From assembly GCA_965603515.1 (NCBI GenBank), contig CBFDDH010000006.1, positions 24,948 through 88,947 on the forward strand: DNA of 64,000 nt. The letters run 5' to 3'. This document shows positions 41,787-50,058 of this stretch, piece by piece (within the stretch, counting starts at the first letter, position 1; every line of letters begins with the position of its first letter). Source of the stretch: JAUVZL01 sp965603515. GTDB taxonomy: Bacteria; Hydrothermota; Tepidihabitantia; SM23-42. The notes beneath the pieces are model-generated. The model made no database searches and had not been told where the DNA came from. It saw only the letters and a program-made list of their open reading frames with translations. Position numbers and translations under genes: made by a program.

Positions 41787-43754
41787 ATGGAAGTAGATTT
41801 TCTTAGCAAAAGCAGAGAATATATAGAAAAAGGGAGTTTTGAGAAAGCCCAGATAGCACTACGCCGTGTTTTGAGCAAAGATCCAAAGAATGCGAGAGCC
41901 GTGGAGCTCTCTGGAGATTTGGTTCTAAAATTAGGTAGAAATGGTGAGGCTATTCAGCGCTATGAAAGCGCCAGTGACTACTACAGCAATAAGAATCAAT
42001 ATGCTGAAGCGATACTATGCCTTGAGAAAATCATGAGACTCGACGAATCCAATGGCGAAATTGCCATACGTCTGGCTGATCTTTATAGATTTTATGGTTT
42101 ATTTAATAGAGCAATTAACACGATACTCAGTTTGTGCACATGGGCAATCAACAATAAGCAAGATGCTCAGTTTGTCTCTGGGTTGCGTAAAGTAGTCGAG
42201 CTGCAGCCAAAAAATTTGGCTTTGCGGTTTTGTTTTGTCAAAGTTCTCTATGCGATCAGCCGACTACAAGATGCTGAGGATGAATTGAAAAAGCTCAAAT
42301 CCCTTGCTGAAGAGGCAGGTGATGAAGAGATACTTGAAGAAGTTAGTAAATTACTACCACAAACTGACGGTGGTGAAGAACTCGATCCCAAAAGCCGTAT
42401 TGAACTGGGTAACCTGCTCTATGAGATTGGGTCAAAGGATGAAGCAATAGTCGAATTTGAAAAAGCAGTAAGTGATTTGATCAACACCAATGAAACCGAA
42501 GAGGCAATAAATGTACTGAACCGAATTGTTGAGATCGATCCGAACAATACGGAGGCGATAAACAAAATCAACGAATTAAAAGGTAGTGGTGTCCCCGCTG
42601 AATCTGAAACCGCTGGTGAAGAAACTGAGTCCGCGGCTGTTGTAGAAACACCTGAGGAGACGGTGGAACAAGTAGTGCCAGAATCTGAAGTCGAGGACCA
42701 AGTTCCAACTGAAAGTGACGAAGAAAAAACTGAAGGGGCATTTCCTCGATCTGAAATAGACGAAGAATCAAAGCCCAGTGTCGAAGATATTATCGATCAA
42801 ACTGTCAGTGAAACGAGTATAGAAAAAGATATTGATCAACCGGAAACTTCAGAACAGACACCGGATGATGATCAAGCAATGGAGATGTTTGAGGATTTGG
42901 GCAAAGAAATCGAAGGTTTTGTTGCTGCTACAGATACTCTCGCAGAAGGGCCTTCTGAAAAAGCTGAATCAGGGGGAGAAGAAACACATGGTGAAACTCA
43001 ATTGGAAGGGCAGATCGCGGATATAGAATTCTTACTGAATCAAGCTGAAGCTCCAACTGTGCCGAATTTTGAGCTTGCCCAGGAATTTGATGCTTTTAGA
43101 AATGCTATAGTGTGGAAAGAAGCTGATATTGACAAGAAGCTGAATCTGGCAAAGATGGCTTTTAATAGTGGTTTATATGCAACTGCCTTGAGTTATATTA
43201 CTAACATCCAGGGACAAAAAGAGACATGGCCGTTATCGCTTGAGATAAACGGCGGTTCGCTTATCAAGTTAGGTCGTTATGGTGAAGCCAGGAAAGTGAT
43301 TGCTCCTGCTTTGTTGTATGAAGAGATTTCCGAGACTCAGAAAATGGAGTTACGCTATCTCCTTGCGACTGCCTATGAAGGATTAGGGGATTTTGACAAT
43401 GCGTTGAGGGAGACCGAAAGGATCATTAGCATTGACCCGCACTACAAAGATGTCAAGGAGATGTATGCACTTATGGGTGGTAAGAATATTGTATATGATG
43501 AACCAAAAAAAGAGCCTGAGAGATTGAAGCCTGCTCATGAAATGCCCATGTCAACACCAGCACCATTGCCCGAACCTTTTGTACAGCCAACCGAAATGGG
43601 ACCAACGGAGATAACCGAGGAACCAACCAAGGATACTTATCCAACGATAATTGAAAAAACACCTTCGACTTACTCAGAAAAACCATCAGAGAAGACAATC
43701 AAAAAAGAGCCTGATGTTGAAGAAAGAAAAGGCGAAAATATCGCTTTTCTCTAA
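41787..43754 (+). CDS. TPR protein with acidic linker, first of the TPR-AAA cassette
   Basis: A 655-aa cytoplasmic protein without signal peptide. Residues about 1-265 and 445-580 are tetratricopeptide repeats (FEKAQIALRRVLSKDPKNARA, YAEAILCLEKIMRLDESNGE, FDNALRETERIISIDPHYKD). Between them, about 170 residues are almost only Glu, Thr, Ser, Pro and Val and must be disordered. The last 75 residues are Pro/Thr/Glu-rich. TPRs bind partner proteins, and the next gene, an ExeA-like ATPase 13 bases downstream, is the obvious candidate. The architecture resembles the protein at 44589. The role is unknown, and pilus or secretion genes are not nearby. Confidence 0.8.
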   Translation: MEVDFLSKSREYIEKGSFEKAQIALRRVLSKDPKNARAVELSGDLVLKLGRNGEAIQRYESASDYYSNKNQYAEAILCLEKIMRLDESNGEIAIRLADLYRFYGLFNRAINTILSLCTWAINNKQDAQFVSGLRKVVELQPKNLALRFCFVKVLYAISRLQDAEDELKKLKSLAEEAGDEEILEEVSKLLPQTDGGEELDPKSRIELGNLLYEIGSKDEAIVEFEKAVSDLINTNETEEAINVLNRIVEIDPNNTEAINKINELKGSGVPAESETAGEETESAAVVETPEETVEQVVPESEVEDQVPTESDEEKTEGAFPRSEIDEESKPSVEDIIDQTVSETSIEKDIDQPETSEQTPDDDQAMEMFEDLGKEIEGFVAATDTLAEGPSEKAESGGEETHGETQLEGQIADIEFLLNQAEAPTVPNFELAQEFDAFRNAIVWKEADIDKKLNLAKMAFNSGLYATALSYITNIQGQKETWPLSLEINGGSLIKLGRYGEARKVIAPALLYEEISETQKMELRYLLATAYEGLGDFDNALRETERIISIDPHYKDVKEMYALMGGKNIVYDEPKKEPERLKPAHEMPMSTPAPLPEPFVQPTEMGPTEITEEPTKDTYPTIIEKTPSTYSEKPSEKTIKKEPDVEERKGENIAFL

Positions 43755-43767
43755 AATAGGAGGATAA

Positions 43768-44589
43768 GTGGGATATCAGGAATTTTACGGTTTCACAGCT
43801 GAACCATTTACTAATCATCCTGATCCGAAGTTTTATTTCAATTCACCTCAACATGCCTTGGCGCGTGAATACCTGATTCATGCGGCACGAGGCACGCGAG
43901 GTTTGGCAGTTCTATTGGGGGATATAGGAACGGGTAAGACAACCCTGGTGCGTAAGATCCTGAGTGAACTTTATGCACAAGGGGGTTATCAAGTTGGCTT
44001 GATAGTCCTGACCCATTCTGAGTTCGCACCGGGCTGGCTTTTCACCAAAATTGCAAACCTTATTGGCCTCAGAGATTTTGGCATTTCGACAACCGAAGTA
44101 ATAAATCGAATATCTCAAAGGCTCAATGAGATATATCATAGAAATGAGAAGACGGTCATTATTATCGATGAGGCAAATAAAATCACGAGTTCAGAGATAC
44201 TGGAAGAGATTAGAGGGCTTCTGAATCTTGAAATTGCTGATACCAGATTGATTTCATTCATCCTTAGTGGGCTGCCTGATCTGGAGTCACACCTGACGTC
44301 CAATCGTGCTCTGTATCAGCGAATTGCCGTTAAAGTTAAGTTGAAGTCAATGGGTAGTGATACGATCAGAGCTTACATAAATCATCGGTTCGGTATTGCT
44401 GGTATAACTCATGAAGTTTTTACATCCAGAGCGGTTGATTTAATATGTCGTTATACAGATGGCAGGCCGAGACTTGTAAACATAACCTGTGATAATGCAC
44501 TCTTGGAGGGTTTTGTACAGAAGAAAAAAAGCATTGACGACACCATTATAGAAAGAGTAGTTACAAATCTGGGACTGAAATTTGAGTAA
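43768..44589 (+). CDS. ExeA/MshM-like AAA ATPase
   Basis: A 273-aa P-loop ATPase of the GspA/ExeA/MshM type, which in type II secretion and MSHA pili helps pass assemblies through peptidoglycan. It lacks a membrane segment and peptidoglycan-binding domain. It begins MGYQEFYGFTAEPFTNHPDP (family motif FY...PF...PDP). Walker A is GDIGTGKTTLVRKIL near 52, Walker B TVIIIDEANKI, sensor LSGLPDLE, and the lid has GRPRLVNITCDNALL. GTG 43768 is preceded by TAGGAGGATAA. The next TPR gene overlaps its stop codon by one base. The paralogue at 46374 shares the same layout. Confidence 0.9.
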   Translation: MGYQEFYGFTAEPFTNHPDPKFYFNSPQHALAREYLIHAARGTRGLAVLLGDIGTGKTTLVRKILSELYAQGGYQVGLIVLTHSEFAPGWLFTKIANLIGLRDFGISTTEVINRISQRLNEIYHRNEKTVIIIDEANKITSSEILEEIRGLLNLEIADTRLISFILSGLPDLESHLTSNRALYQRIAVKVKLKSMGSDTIRAYINHRFGIAGITHEVFTSRAVDLICRYTDGRPRLVNITCDNALLEGFVQKKKSIDDTIIERVVTNLGLKFE

Positions 44590-46364
44590 TGTCTGAGCTT
44601 GGTGAAGTCAAAAGGAAAGTTGCTGAGTTTGTTGCCAAAGGTGATACCAAAAAAGCCATAACCGAATTAGAACAAGCAGTAAAAGAATTTCCCAGGGAAG
44701 GTTCCTTATTCAATAAACTCGGTGATCTTCTCATAAAAGTCAATCGCAAAAACGAGGCACTCAGTGCATACGAGCAAGGTGCCCGGGTATTCAAAGAAGA
44801 GACTTATTTCCCAAATGCCATTGCGCTGTGTAAAAAAATACTGCGACTTGAAACAAACCGGACAACGATCTATGAATTGCTCGGCGAGTTGCATAAGCAA
44901 TTAGACCAGCGCGGTGAAGCCGCGAATTACTTTCTCGAGTATGCAGAACGAAAGATGAAAGAAAATGATATGGATGCTGTACTCGTAGCCTATAATACTA
45001 TAAAAGAACTTGTTCCCAACAACCCTAAAATACTTGAGACGATTTCTGCAATATATGAAAAGGTCGGTAAAAAAGAAGAGGGTGAAGAACTTCTAAGAGA
45101 AGCACATGAACTTGAAGACAAACAGGGAAAGCTGAGAGAGAAAATGATCACCGAAGAACCACAAGCAGAAATTGAAAAAGAAATCGAGGAAGAAACAGAA
45201 GAAGTTGTTGATGAACCTGAAGTGGCAGTAGAAGAAGAGGTTTCTGAGCAGGGAGCTGAAGAAGCAAAGGCGGATATACCGCTTGAGGATTTCGTATCGC
45301 CTGAAGTAGCGGAGCTGCTCAAAGATGATGAGATCTCAGCCGGGGAGGAAGACGATGTTACAGAAACGCCGAGCGCATTATCCGAGATTGACAAAACTGT
45401 CGAGTTGGGTGAACTTTATCTCAACCTTGGTTCTGAAGAAGAAGCTATTGATTGTTTCCGCAGTGCGGCAAATGAGGCATGGGGTAGCAAAAAATATGAT
45501 CAGTCTTTTGATCTTAACAAGAAAATAGCTGACCTGAGGCCTTTTGATCTCAGGTCGCGCCAGCATCTTGTCGAGATCGGTAAGATAAAGCAGGACATGG
45601 ATTTACAGATAGATGCGATGGTTGACTTGGCTGAATCGCTGAGTCGGCGCGAAGCGAAAAGTGAAGCCCGGGATTTATGCAAGAAGATCCTTGAGCTTGA
45701 TCCAGAAAACGCTAAGGCTCAAGAGATGTTTGCGGCACTTGAGCAACCCCAGGATTACATAGACCTTGGCGAAGTTCTCAGAACCGAAATGGAAGATGAG
45801 AAGAAATCTGATAGCATTCAAGGTATTGAAGAGTTGATTTCTCAATTCCGACGCGAGGTCTTTGAATCTATCGGCGAGGGCGATTTTCGGTCACGTTATG
45901 ACCTCGGAGTTGCCTATAAAGGTATGGGTCTTTTTCAAGAAGCCATTGAAGAATTCGAAATCGCCGCAAAAGACCCTGAACTTAGACTCAAGTCGTATGA
46001 AATGATCGGGTCATGCTTTCTCGAACGCGGTAAGGCAGATGATGCGATAAAGATATTGAGCGCTGGTCTGAAGATCACAGATCGACCGGCACGGGAATAC
46101 TTTGGCATTCATTTTCTCCTCGGTAACTGCTATGAGAGAATGAAGAAAATGAAGGATGCACTGCAATTTTACATGAATGCTTATAAGATCGATAAAACAG
46201 TACCTGACTTGGTACGCAAAATTAATGATCTTAAGAAAAAATACATAGCCGAAGCAAAGAAAAAAGGTAAGAAAATTGTTACGAAGCCACCAGTGAAGGC
46301 AGAACCGAAATCTGTAAAAGCAAGTAAGGTCCGGGCAAAGAAGTCCAAGATCACATATTTATAG
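44589..46364 (+). CDS. TPR protein with acidic linker, second of the TPR-AAA cassette
   Basis: A 591-aa protein with TPRs at about 1-180 (KKAITELEQAVKEFPREGSLF, FPNAIALCKKILRLETNRTTI), an acidic linker at about 185-265 rich in Glu and Val, further TPRs (VELGELYLNLGSEEEAIDCF, RSRYDLGVAYKGMGLFQEAI) and a basic Lys-rich tail. It starts at ATG 44589, whose A is the last base of the previous stop codon. It is related in plan to the protein at 41787 but not closely similar in sequence. The stop codon TAG (46362-46364) is in the same frame as the following ATPase. It probably partners the flanking ATPases. Confidence 0.8.
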   Translation: MSELGEVKRKVAEFVAKGDTKKAITELEQAVKEFPREGSLFNKLGDLLIKVNRKNEALSAYEQGARVFKEETYFPNAIALCKKILRLETNRTTIYELLGELHKQLDQRGEAANYFLEYAERKMKENDMDAVLVAYNTIKELVPNNPKILETISAIYEKVGKKEEGEELLREAHELEDKQGKLREKMITEEPQAEIEKEIEEETEEVVDEPEVAVEEEVSEQGAEEAKADIPLEDFVSPEVAELLKDDEISAGEEDDVTETPSALSEIDKTVELGELYLNLGSEEEAIDCFRSAANEAWGSKKYDQSFDLNKKIADLRPFDLRSRQHLVEIGKIKQDMDLQIDAMVDLAESLSRREAKSEARDLCKKILELDPENAKAQEMFAALEQPQDYIDLGEVLRTEMEDEKKSDSIQGIEELISQFRREVFESIGEGDFRSRYDLGVAYKGMGLFQEAIEEFEIAAKDPELRLKSYEMIGSCFLERGKADDAIKILSAGLKITDRPAREYFGIHFLLGNCYERMKKMKDALQFYMNAYKIDKTVPDLVRKINDLKKKYIAEAKKKGKKIVTKPPVKAEPKSVKASKVRAKKSKITYL

Positions 46365-46373
46365 GAGATAATC

Positions 46374-47192
46374 ATCGGTTACGAGAGGTATTATAAGTTA
46401 AAAGAACACCCCTTCAGTTTTGCTACTGATGAGAAATTCTACTACGACTCACCGCAACATTCAAAGGCCTTGGTGAAACTAAGTCACGCGGTTGAAACTG
46501 AGAAAGGGCTTGCTTTGATGATCGGCGATATCGGAACCGGCAAGACAACATTATCAAGGCGGCTTCTTGATCAACTTATCGATAATGGGATTGAAGCAAC
46601 GCTTTTAGTGATCATCCATTCAGAGATCACTTCTTTGTGGTTCTTAAAGAAAATCGCCCTGATGCTCGAGACGCCGATCGAGTCAGAAAACAAGATAGAG
46701 ATAATAACCGCGATTTACCACCGTCTTCTGGATATTACAGGCAAAGACAGGAAAGTCGTTATTCTGATCGACGAAGCCAATATGCTGCAAACAAGAGAAA
46801 TAATGGAGGAGATCCGTGGTCTGCTCAATCTGGAATCAGAGCACGGTAAGCTCTTAAACTTCATTCTCTTCGGCTTACCAGAGATGGAAGACTATCTAAA
46901 ACTTGATCCACCGCTGTATCAGCGCATTGCGGTCCGTTGTGTTCTTGATGCCCTGGATGCAAAGGCTGCTACCAATTATATCATCCATCGTCTTCGGGTT
47001 GCTGGCTGTATGAAACCGCTCATGACCAAAGAAGCTTTGGATAGAGTATACACATATTCAAAAGGTATACCACGTACGATCAATGCGATTTGTGACAATG
47101 CGTTGTTGGAAGGTTTCCTTTTGAAACGGGAAGTGATTGAAGCAAAGATCATAGACGAGGTCAGTTCTGATCTCGGACTCAAGGTCAATTAG
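46374..47192 (+). CDS. ExeA/MshM-like AAA ATPase with no canonical start codon
   Basis: A paralogue of the 43768 ATPase. Homology begins at IGYERYYKLKEHPFSFATDE, matching the MGYQEFYGFTAEPFTNHPDP of the other gene. Walker A is GDIGTGKTTLSRRLL, Walker B VVILIDEANMLQ, sensor LFGLPEMED and lid GIPRTINAICDNALL. In this reading frame nothing from the upstream TPR stop (TAG, 46362-46364) to TTG 46470 is ATG, GTG or TTG. The codon aligned with the paralogue's start GTG is ATC (46374), six bases after AGGAG. So translation may begin at ATC, by readthrough of the TAG, or the base may be mutated or misread. From TTG 46470 the protein would lose its first 32 residues. Confidence 0.75.
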   Translation: MGYERYYKLKEHPFSFATDEKFYYDSPQHSKALVKLSHAVETEKGLALMIGDIGTGKTTLSRRLLDQLIDNGIEATLLVIIHSEITSLWFLKKIALMLETPIESENKIEIITAIYHRLLDITGKDRKVVILIDEANMLQTREIMEEIRGLLNLESEHGKLLNFILFGLPEMEDYLKLDPPLYQRIAVRCVLDALDAKAATNYIIHRLRVAGCMKPLMTKEALDRVYTYSKGIPRTINAICDNALLEGFLLKREVIEAKIIDEVSSDLGLKVN

Positions 47193-47194
47193 AG

Positions 47195-48079
47195 TTGATC
47201 AAAGGCGCTCCATTGTCTTCTCAGCCAAATAAGCATTTCGCCGACCTCCATATTCATTCAACATACTCTGACGGTTCATATACCCCTTATGAAATAGTGC
47301 AAATCTGCAAGCGATTGAATCTGAACGCAATCGCGATTACTGATCATGATACGGTATCGGGTGTTGAAGAAGCAATGTCCCATTCTAAACACGGTTTTGA
47401 GGTTATCCCAGCAGTTGAGATGAGTTCAAATATCGGCGATCTGGATATTCATATGCTTGGTTACTATCTGGATTATAAAAACCCTCATTTGTTATCATAC
47501 TTGGACGATTTCAAAAAACATCGTGCCGAACGGATCAAGGAAATCATCGGTAAACTGTCGAATGACGGAATCAGACTGGAATTTGAACAAATCAAGATGG
47601 TTGCCAAAGATTGCTCTTTAGGCAGACCCCATATTGCTGAGGTTCTCATGGAAAACGGATATGTGAAGTCAATCGCGGAAGCCTTTTACAAATACCTGGG
47701 TTACGGGCAGCCATACTATGTCCCGAAGAAAGATGCTCAGCCAAAAGAGGTAATAAGAATAATAAAGGAATCCAATGGCGTTCCAGTTATTGCTCATCCG
47801 GGGACTATAAATAGCGAATCCATAATCTACCAGCTAATCATAGATGGTGCTTTGGGTATTGAAGTCTGGCATCCAGAGCACACGCTGCGCTGGCGCCAAG
47901 GATTTTATGAGATCGCTCTAAAAAACGATTTGTTGATGACCGGGGGCTCTGATTGTCATGGTAAGCGTGCTGATGCGGTGAGAATTGGGGTTATAGGGTG
48001 CGGTGAAGAAGAAGTGAACAAGCTCAAGAAATGCCATGATAGAATATGTAATGAACATAACGAAAGAGTAATCATCTAG
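47195..48079 (+). CDS. PHP domain phosphoesterase (TrpH/YciV type)
   Basis: A 294-aa metal-dependent phosphoesterase. The N-terminal PHP motifs are complete: FADLHIHSTYSDGSYTP, ITDHDTVSG, then GRPHIAEVLM, VIAHPGTIN and TGGSDCHGKR. YciV-type enzymes hydrolyse 3',5'-nucleotide bisphosphates and RNA 5' ends. That activity is a family inference. It starts at TTG 47195, two bases after the ATPase stop codon, so it probably shares the TPR-AAA transcript. fabZ follows after 18 bases. Confidence 0.88.
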   Translation: MIKGAPLSSQPNKHFADLHIHSTYSDGSYTPYEIVQICKRLNLNAIAITDHDTVSGVEEAMSHSKHGFEVIPAVEMSSNIGDLDIHMLGYYLDYKNPHLLSYLDDFKKHRAERIKEIIGKLSNDGIRLEFEQIKMVAKDCSLGRPHIAEVLMENGYVKSIAEAFYKYLGYGQPYYVPKKDAQPKEVIRIIKESNGVPVIAHPGTINSESIIYQLIIDGALGIEVWHPEHTLRWRQGFYEIALKNDLLMTGGSDCHGKRADAVRIGVIGCGEEEVNKLKKCHDRICNEHNERVII

Positions 48080-48097
48080 TTAGCATTAGGGGGCATA

Positions 48098-48511
48098 GTG
48101 AACCAAGATGAAATTACGGAGATCTTACCACATCGTCCACCATTTCTGTTTGTTGATGAGGTAGTGGAAATCAGCGATACAAGGATTGTTGCGAAAAAGC
48201 ATGTGCGTGCTGATGAATATTTCTTTGCGGGTCATTTTCCGAAAGAACCGATTATGCCGGGTGTTTTAGTGGTTGAGGCACTCGCGCAAACCGGCGGCGT
48301 GATGTTGCTCCGCAAGAAGAAAGGCATGGTTCCTCTTTTTTTCGGTATTGATAAAGCGCGATTCAAGAAAATAGTGCGCCCTGGTGATACACTTTTTATG
48401 GAAGTTGAAATATTACAGGAACGTGGTGATGTGGTTAGGATATCAGGGGTTGCCAGAGTTGATGGTGAGGTTGTCTGTCAGGCAGTGATTATGGCAGGTA
48501 TAAAGAAGTAA
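48098..48511 (+). CDS. fabZ: (3R)-hydroxyacyl-[acyl-carrier-protein] dehydratase
   Basis: Dehydrates 3-hydroxyacyl-ACP in fatty-acid elongation. The 137-aa hot-dog protein begins ITEILPHRPPFLFVDEV. It has the catalytic His46 in FFAGHFPKEPIMPGVL and the catalytic Glu in VEALAQTGG. GTG 48098 follows AGGGGG. It lies directly before lpxA, the usual fabZ-lpxA pairing that balances fatty acids against lipid A. Confidence 0.96.
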   Translation: MNQDEITEILPHRPPFLFVDEVVEISDTRIVAKKHVRADEYFFAGHFPKEPIMPGVLVVEALAQTGGVMLLRKKKGMVPLFFGIDKARFKKIVRPGDTLFMEVEILQERGDVVRISGVARVDGEVVCQAVIMAGIKK

Positions 48512-48544
48512 GTTCAAACTCATCTTCATAAAGAGCCCACAAAA

Positions 48545-49327
48545 GTGAAACATTCAACTATTAGCAAGAATGCAGAGATCGATAAATCAGTTGTTATCGG
48601 TCCTTATTCCGTAATCGAAGATGATGTAAGTATCAGTGCAGATAACAAAATAGGCAGTCATGTTATAATCAGAAGCGGTTCGATGATCGGCAAGGGCAAT
48701 ACGATATGTGCGGGTGTGCAGATCGGTATAGACCCGCAAGACTATCATTTCAAGGGTGAGCCATCAAAATGCCTGATCGGCAATAATAATATCATTAGAG
48801 AATACGTAACTATTTCAAGAGCGACTGGTGAAAATGAGGTGACCCGTATCGGCAATGATAATTTTGTGATGACCTATGTGCATATAGCGCACAATATACG
48901 ACTCGGCAATAACAATATTATATCAAGTGGAAGCCAGCTCGGCGGTTACGTTGAACTTGAAGATTTCGTGCATGTCGGAGGACTTGTTGGTGTGCATCAG
49001 TTCTGCAAAATCGGCAAATACGCAATGCTCGGTGCTATGTCATATTTAAATAAAGACATACCGCCGTATATATTAGCACGCGGTAACCCAGTAAGAGCAT
49101 ACGGGGTGAACGTCCGGGGACTGCAACATAATGGATTCACGGCTCAAGAAGTTGAAACCCTCAAGACATTGTATCGACTGATATATGAATCCTCTAATAC
49201 GCTGACAAAATGTCTTGAGTTGTTGAAGGAAAAAGAATATCTTGGTGAGTTTGCTCAGGAAATGATCGAATTTATCAACGCATCAAAACGTGGCATACTT
49301 TTGAAGCGCCGTATAGAAGAGACCTGA
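48545..49327 (+). CDS. lpxA: UDP-N-acetylglucosamine acyltransferase
   Basis: Transfers a 3-hydroxyacyl chain from ACP to UDP-GlcNAc, the first step of lipid A, and is the best evidence here for an outer membrane. The 260-aa protein is a left-handed beta-helix of hexapeptide repeats (IGPYSVIEDDVSISADNKIG, VIGKGNTI-like turns). It has the LpxA motifs QDYHFKGEPSKCLIGNNN, YVHIAHNIRLGNNN (catalytic His), HQFCKIGKYAMLGAMS and PYILARGNPVRAYGVNVRGL, then a helical C-terminus. GTG 48545 is preceded by GAGCCC. It ends the run from the TPR-AAA cluster. lpxD/lpxC are not in the window. Confidence 0.96.
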   Translation: MKHSTISKNAEIDKSVVIGPYSVIEDDVSISADNKIGSHVIIRSGSMIGKGNTICAGVQIGIDPQDYHFKGEPSKCLIGNNNIIREYVTISRATGENEVTRIGNDNFVMTYVHIAHNIRLGNNNIISSGSQLGGYVELEDFVHVGGLVGVHQFCKIGKYAMLGAMSYLNKDIPPYILARGNPVRAYGVNVRGLQHNGFTAQEVETLKTLYRLIYESSNTLTKCLELLKEKEYLGEFAQEMIEFINASKRGILLKRRIEET

Positions 49328-49337
49328 TACGTAAGAG

Positions 49338-49433
49338 CTATCTCAATTTCTTCTTATGACGGTCTCTTTTGCGTCTTTTCTTTAGTTTGTGCTTTTTTAT
49401 TTTTTTTAACTTTCTTTTCTTGCCACAAGGCAT
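49338..49433 (-). CDS. 31-aa AURKAIP1/COX24-type small ribosomal protein
   Basis: A 31-residue gene on the minus strand: MPCGKKRKLKKIKKHKLKKR, then RKRDRHKKKLR and stop. It matches the pattern of bacterial AURKAIP1/COX24-domain mini-proteins found in FCB-group bacteria and related to mitochondrial mS38 (MP.GKKRKR.KM..HK.KKR.R..RHKKK). A strong AAGGAGG lies nine bases upstream of ATG 49433, and a consensus promoter lies at 49461-49488. It is convergent with lpxA. Confidence 0.88.
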   Translation of the reverse strand: MPCGKKRKLKKIKKHKLKKRRKRDRHKKKLR

Positions 49434-49460
49434 GGATCAAAACCTCCTTTTCACTGACAG

Positions 49461-49488
49461 ATTATACAGATTTACCTCGGTAAGTCAA
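49461..49488 (-). promoter_or_regulatory. promoter of the AURKAIP1/COX24-type gene
   Basis: On the minus strand TTGACT (49488-49483), 16 bp, TATAAT (49466-49461), then a short leader with AAGGAGG. Confidence 0.87.
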
Positions 49489-49511
49489 GTATCGCATGAG
49501 ATTGTATCCCA

Positions 49512-49540
49512 TTGACATAGCTCTGTTTTCGGAATAGAAT
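49512..49540 (+). promoter_or_regulatory. leaderless promoter of the PAP2 gene
   Basis: TTGACA (49512-49517), 17 bp, TAGAAT (49535-49540), then five bases to ATG 49546. Confidence 0.7.
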
Positions 49541-49545
49541 ATACT

Positions 49546-50049
49546 ATGTTTCTTATTTTCGTTATCAGCCAAGCATTATGCGGGTTTGAAGAGAATGCCT
49601 ATAAGACAATGAGTGAAAGCCTGCAGGTTAAGCCCATTGCTTGTTTGATGAAGGGTATTTCCTTTGTATCGAGACCAGAGTTCAGCATCGTTAATCCGGC
49701 GTTCTCCTATTTTCTTGATCGGGATGATTTGGTTAAGCAGGATGTCGCGGGTTTTGTCGCAAACTGGGCGACGGTTCTGCCCCTTAAATATTTCGTAAAC
49801 CGTAAGCGACCAATAACACATGGTTCACGTTGGGATTCCTCATTTCCCTCAGGTCATGCTACTTTCTGTTTTACGCATACAGTCATTCTAACCCATCATT
49901 ATCCTGAGTTGAAAGTGCCGATGTACCTGTATGCAACGATAGTTGGTTTTTCTCGCATCTATTTAAAAAAACACTATCCAACTGATGTCATTGCTGGTGC
50001 AGTACTGGGGATCTTTACTGGCTATTTGGTGATAAAACTAGTTGAATAA
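49546..50049 (+). CDS. PAP2 family membrane phosphatase
   Basis: A 167-aa protein. The three acid-phosphatase motifs are complete: KYFVNRKRP, FPSGHATF and SRIYLKKHYPTDVIAGAVLG. Such enzymes dephosphorylate lipid phosphates such as undecaprenyl diphosphate or phosphatidylglycerol phosphate. It is short for the family (fewer membrane segments at the N-terminus), and the start is a leaderless ATG. uppS elsewhere in the window makes a role in lipid-carrier recycling attractive but unproven. Confidence 0.88.
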   Translation: MFLIFVISQALCGFEENAYKTMSESLQVKPIACLMKGISFVSRPEFSIVNPAFSYFLDRDDLVKQDVAGFVANWATVLPLKYFVNRKRPITHGSRWDSSFPSGHATFCFTHTVILTHHYPELKVPMYLYATIVGFSRIYLKKHYPTDVIAGAVLGIFTGYLVIKLVE

Positions 50050-50058
50050 TCGAGAGGT

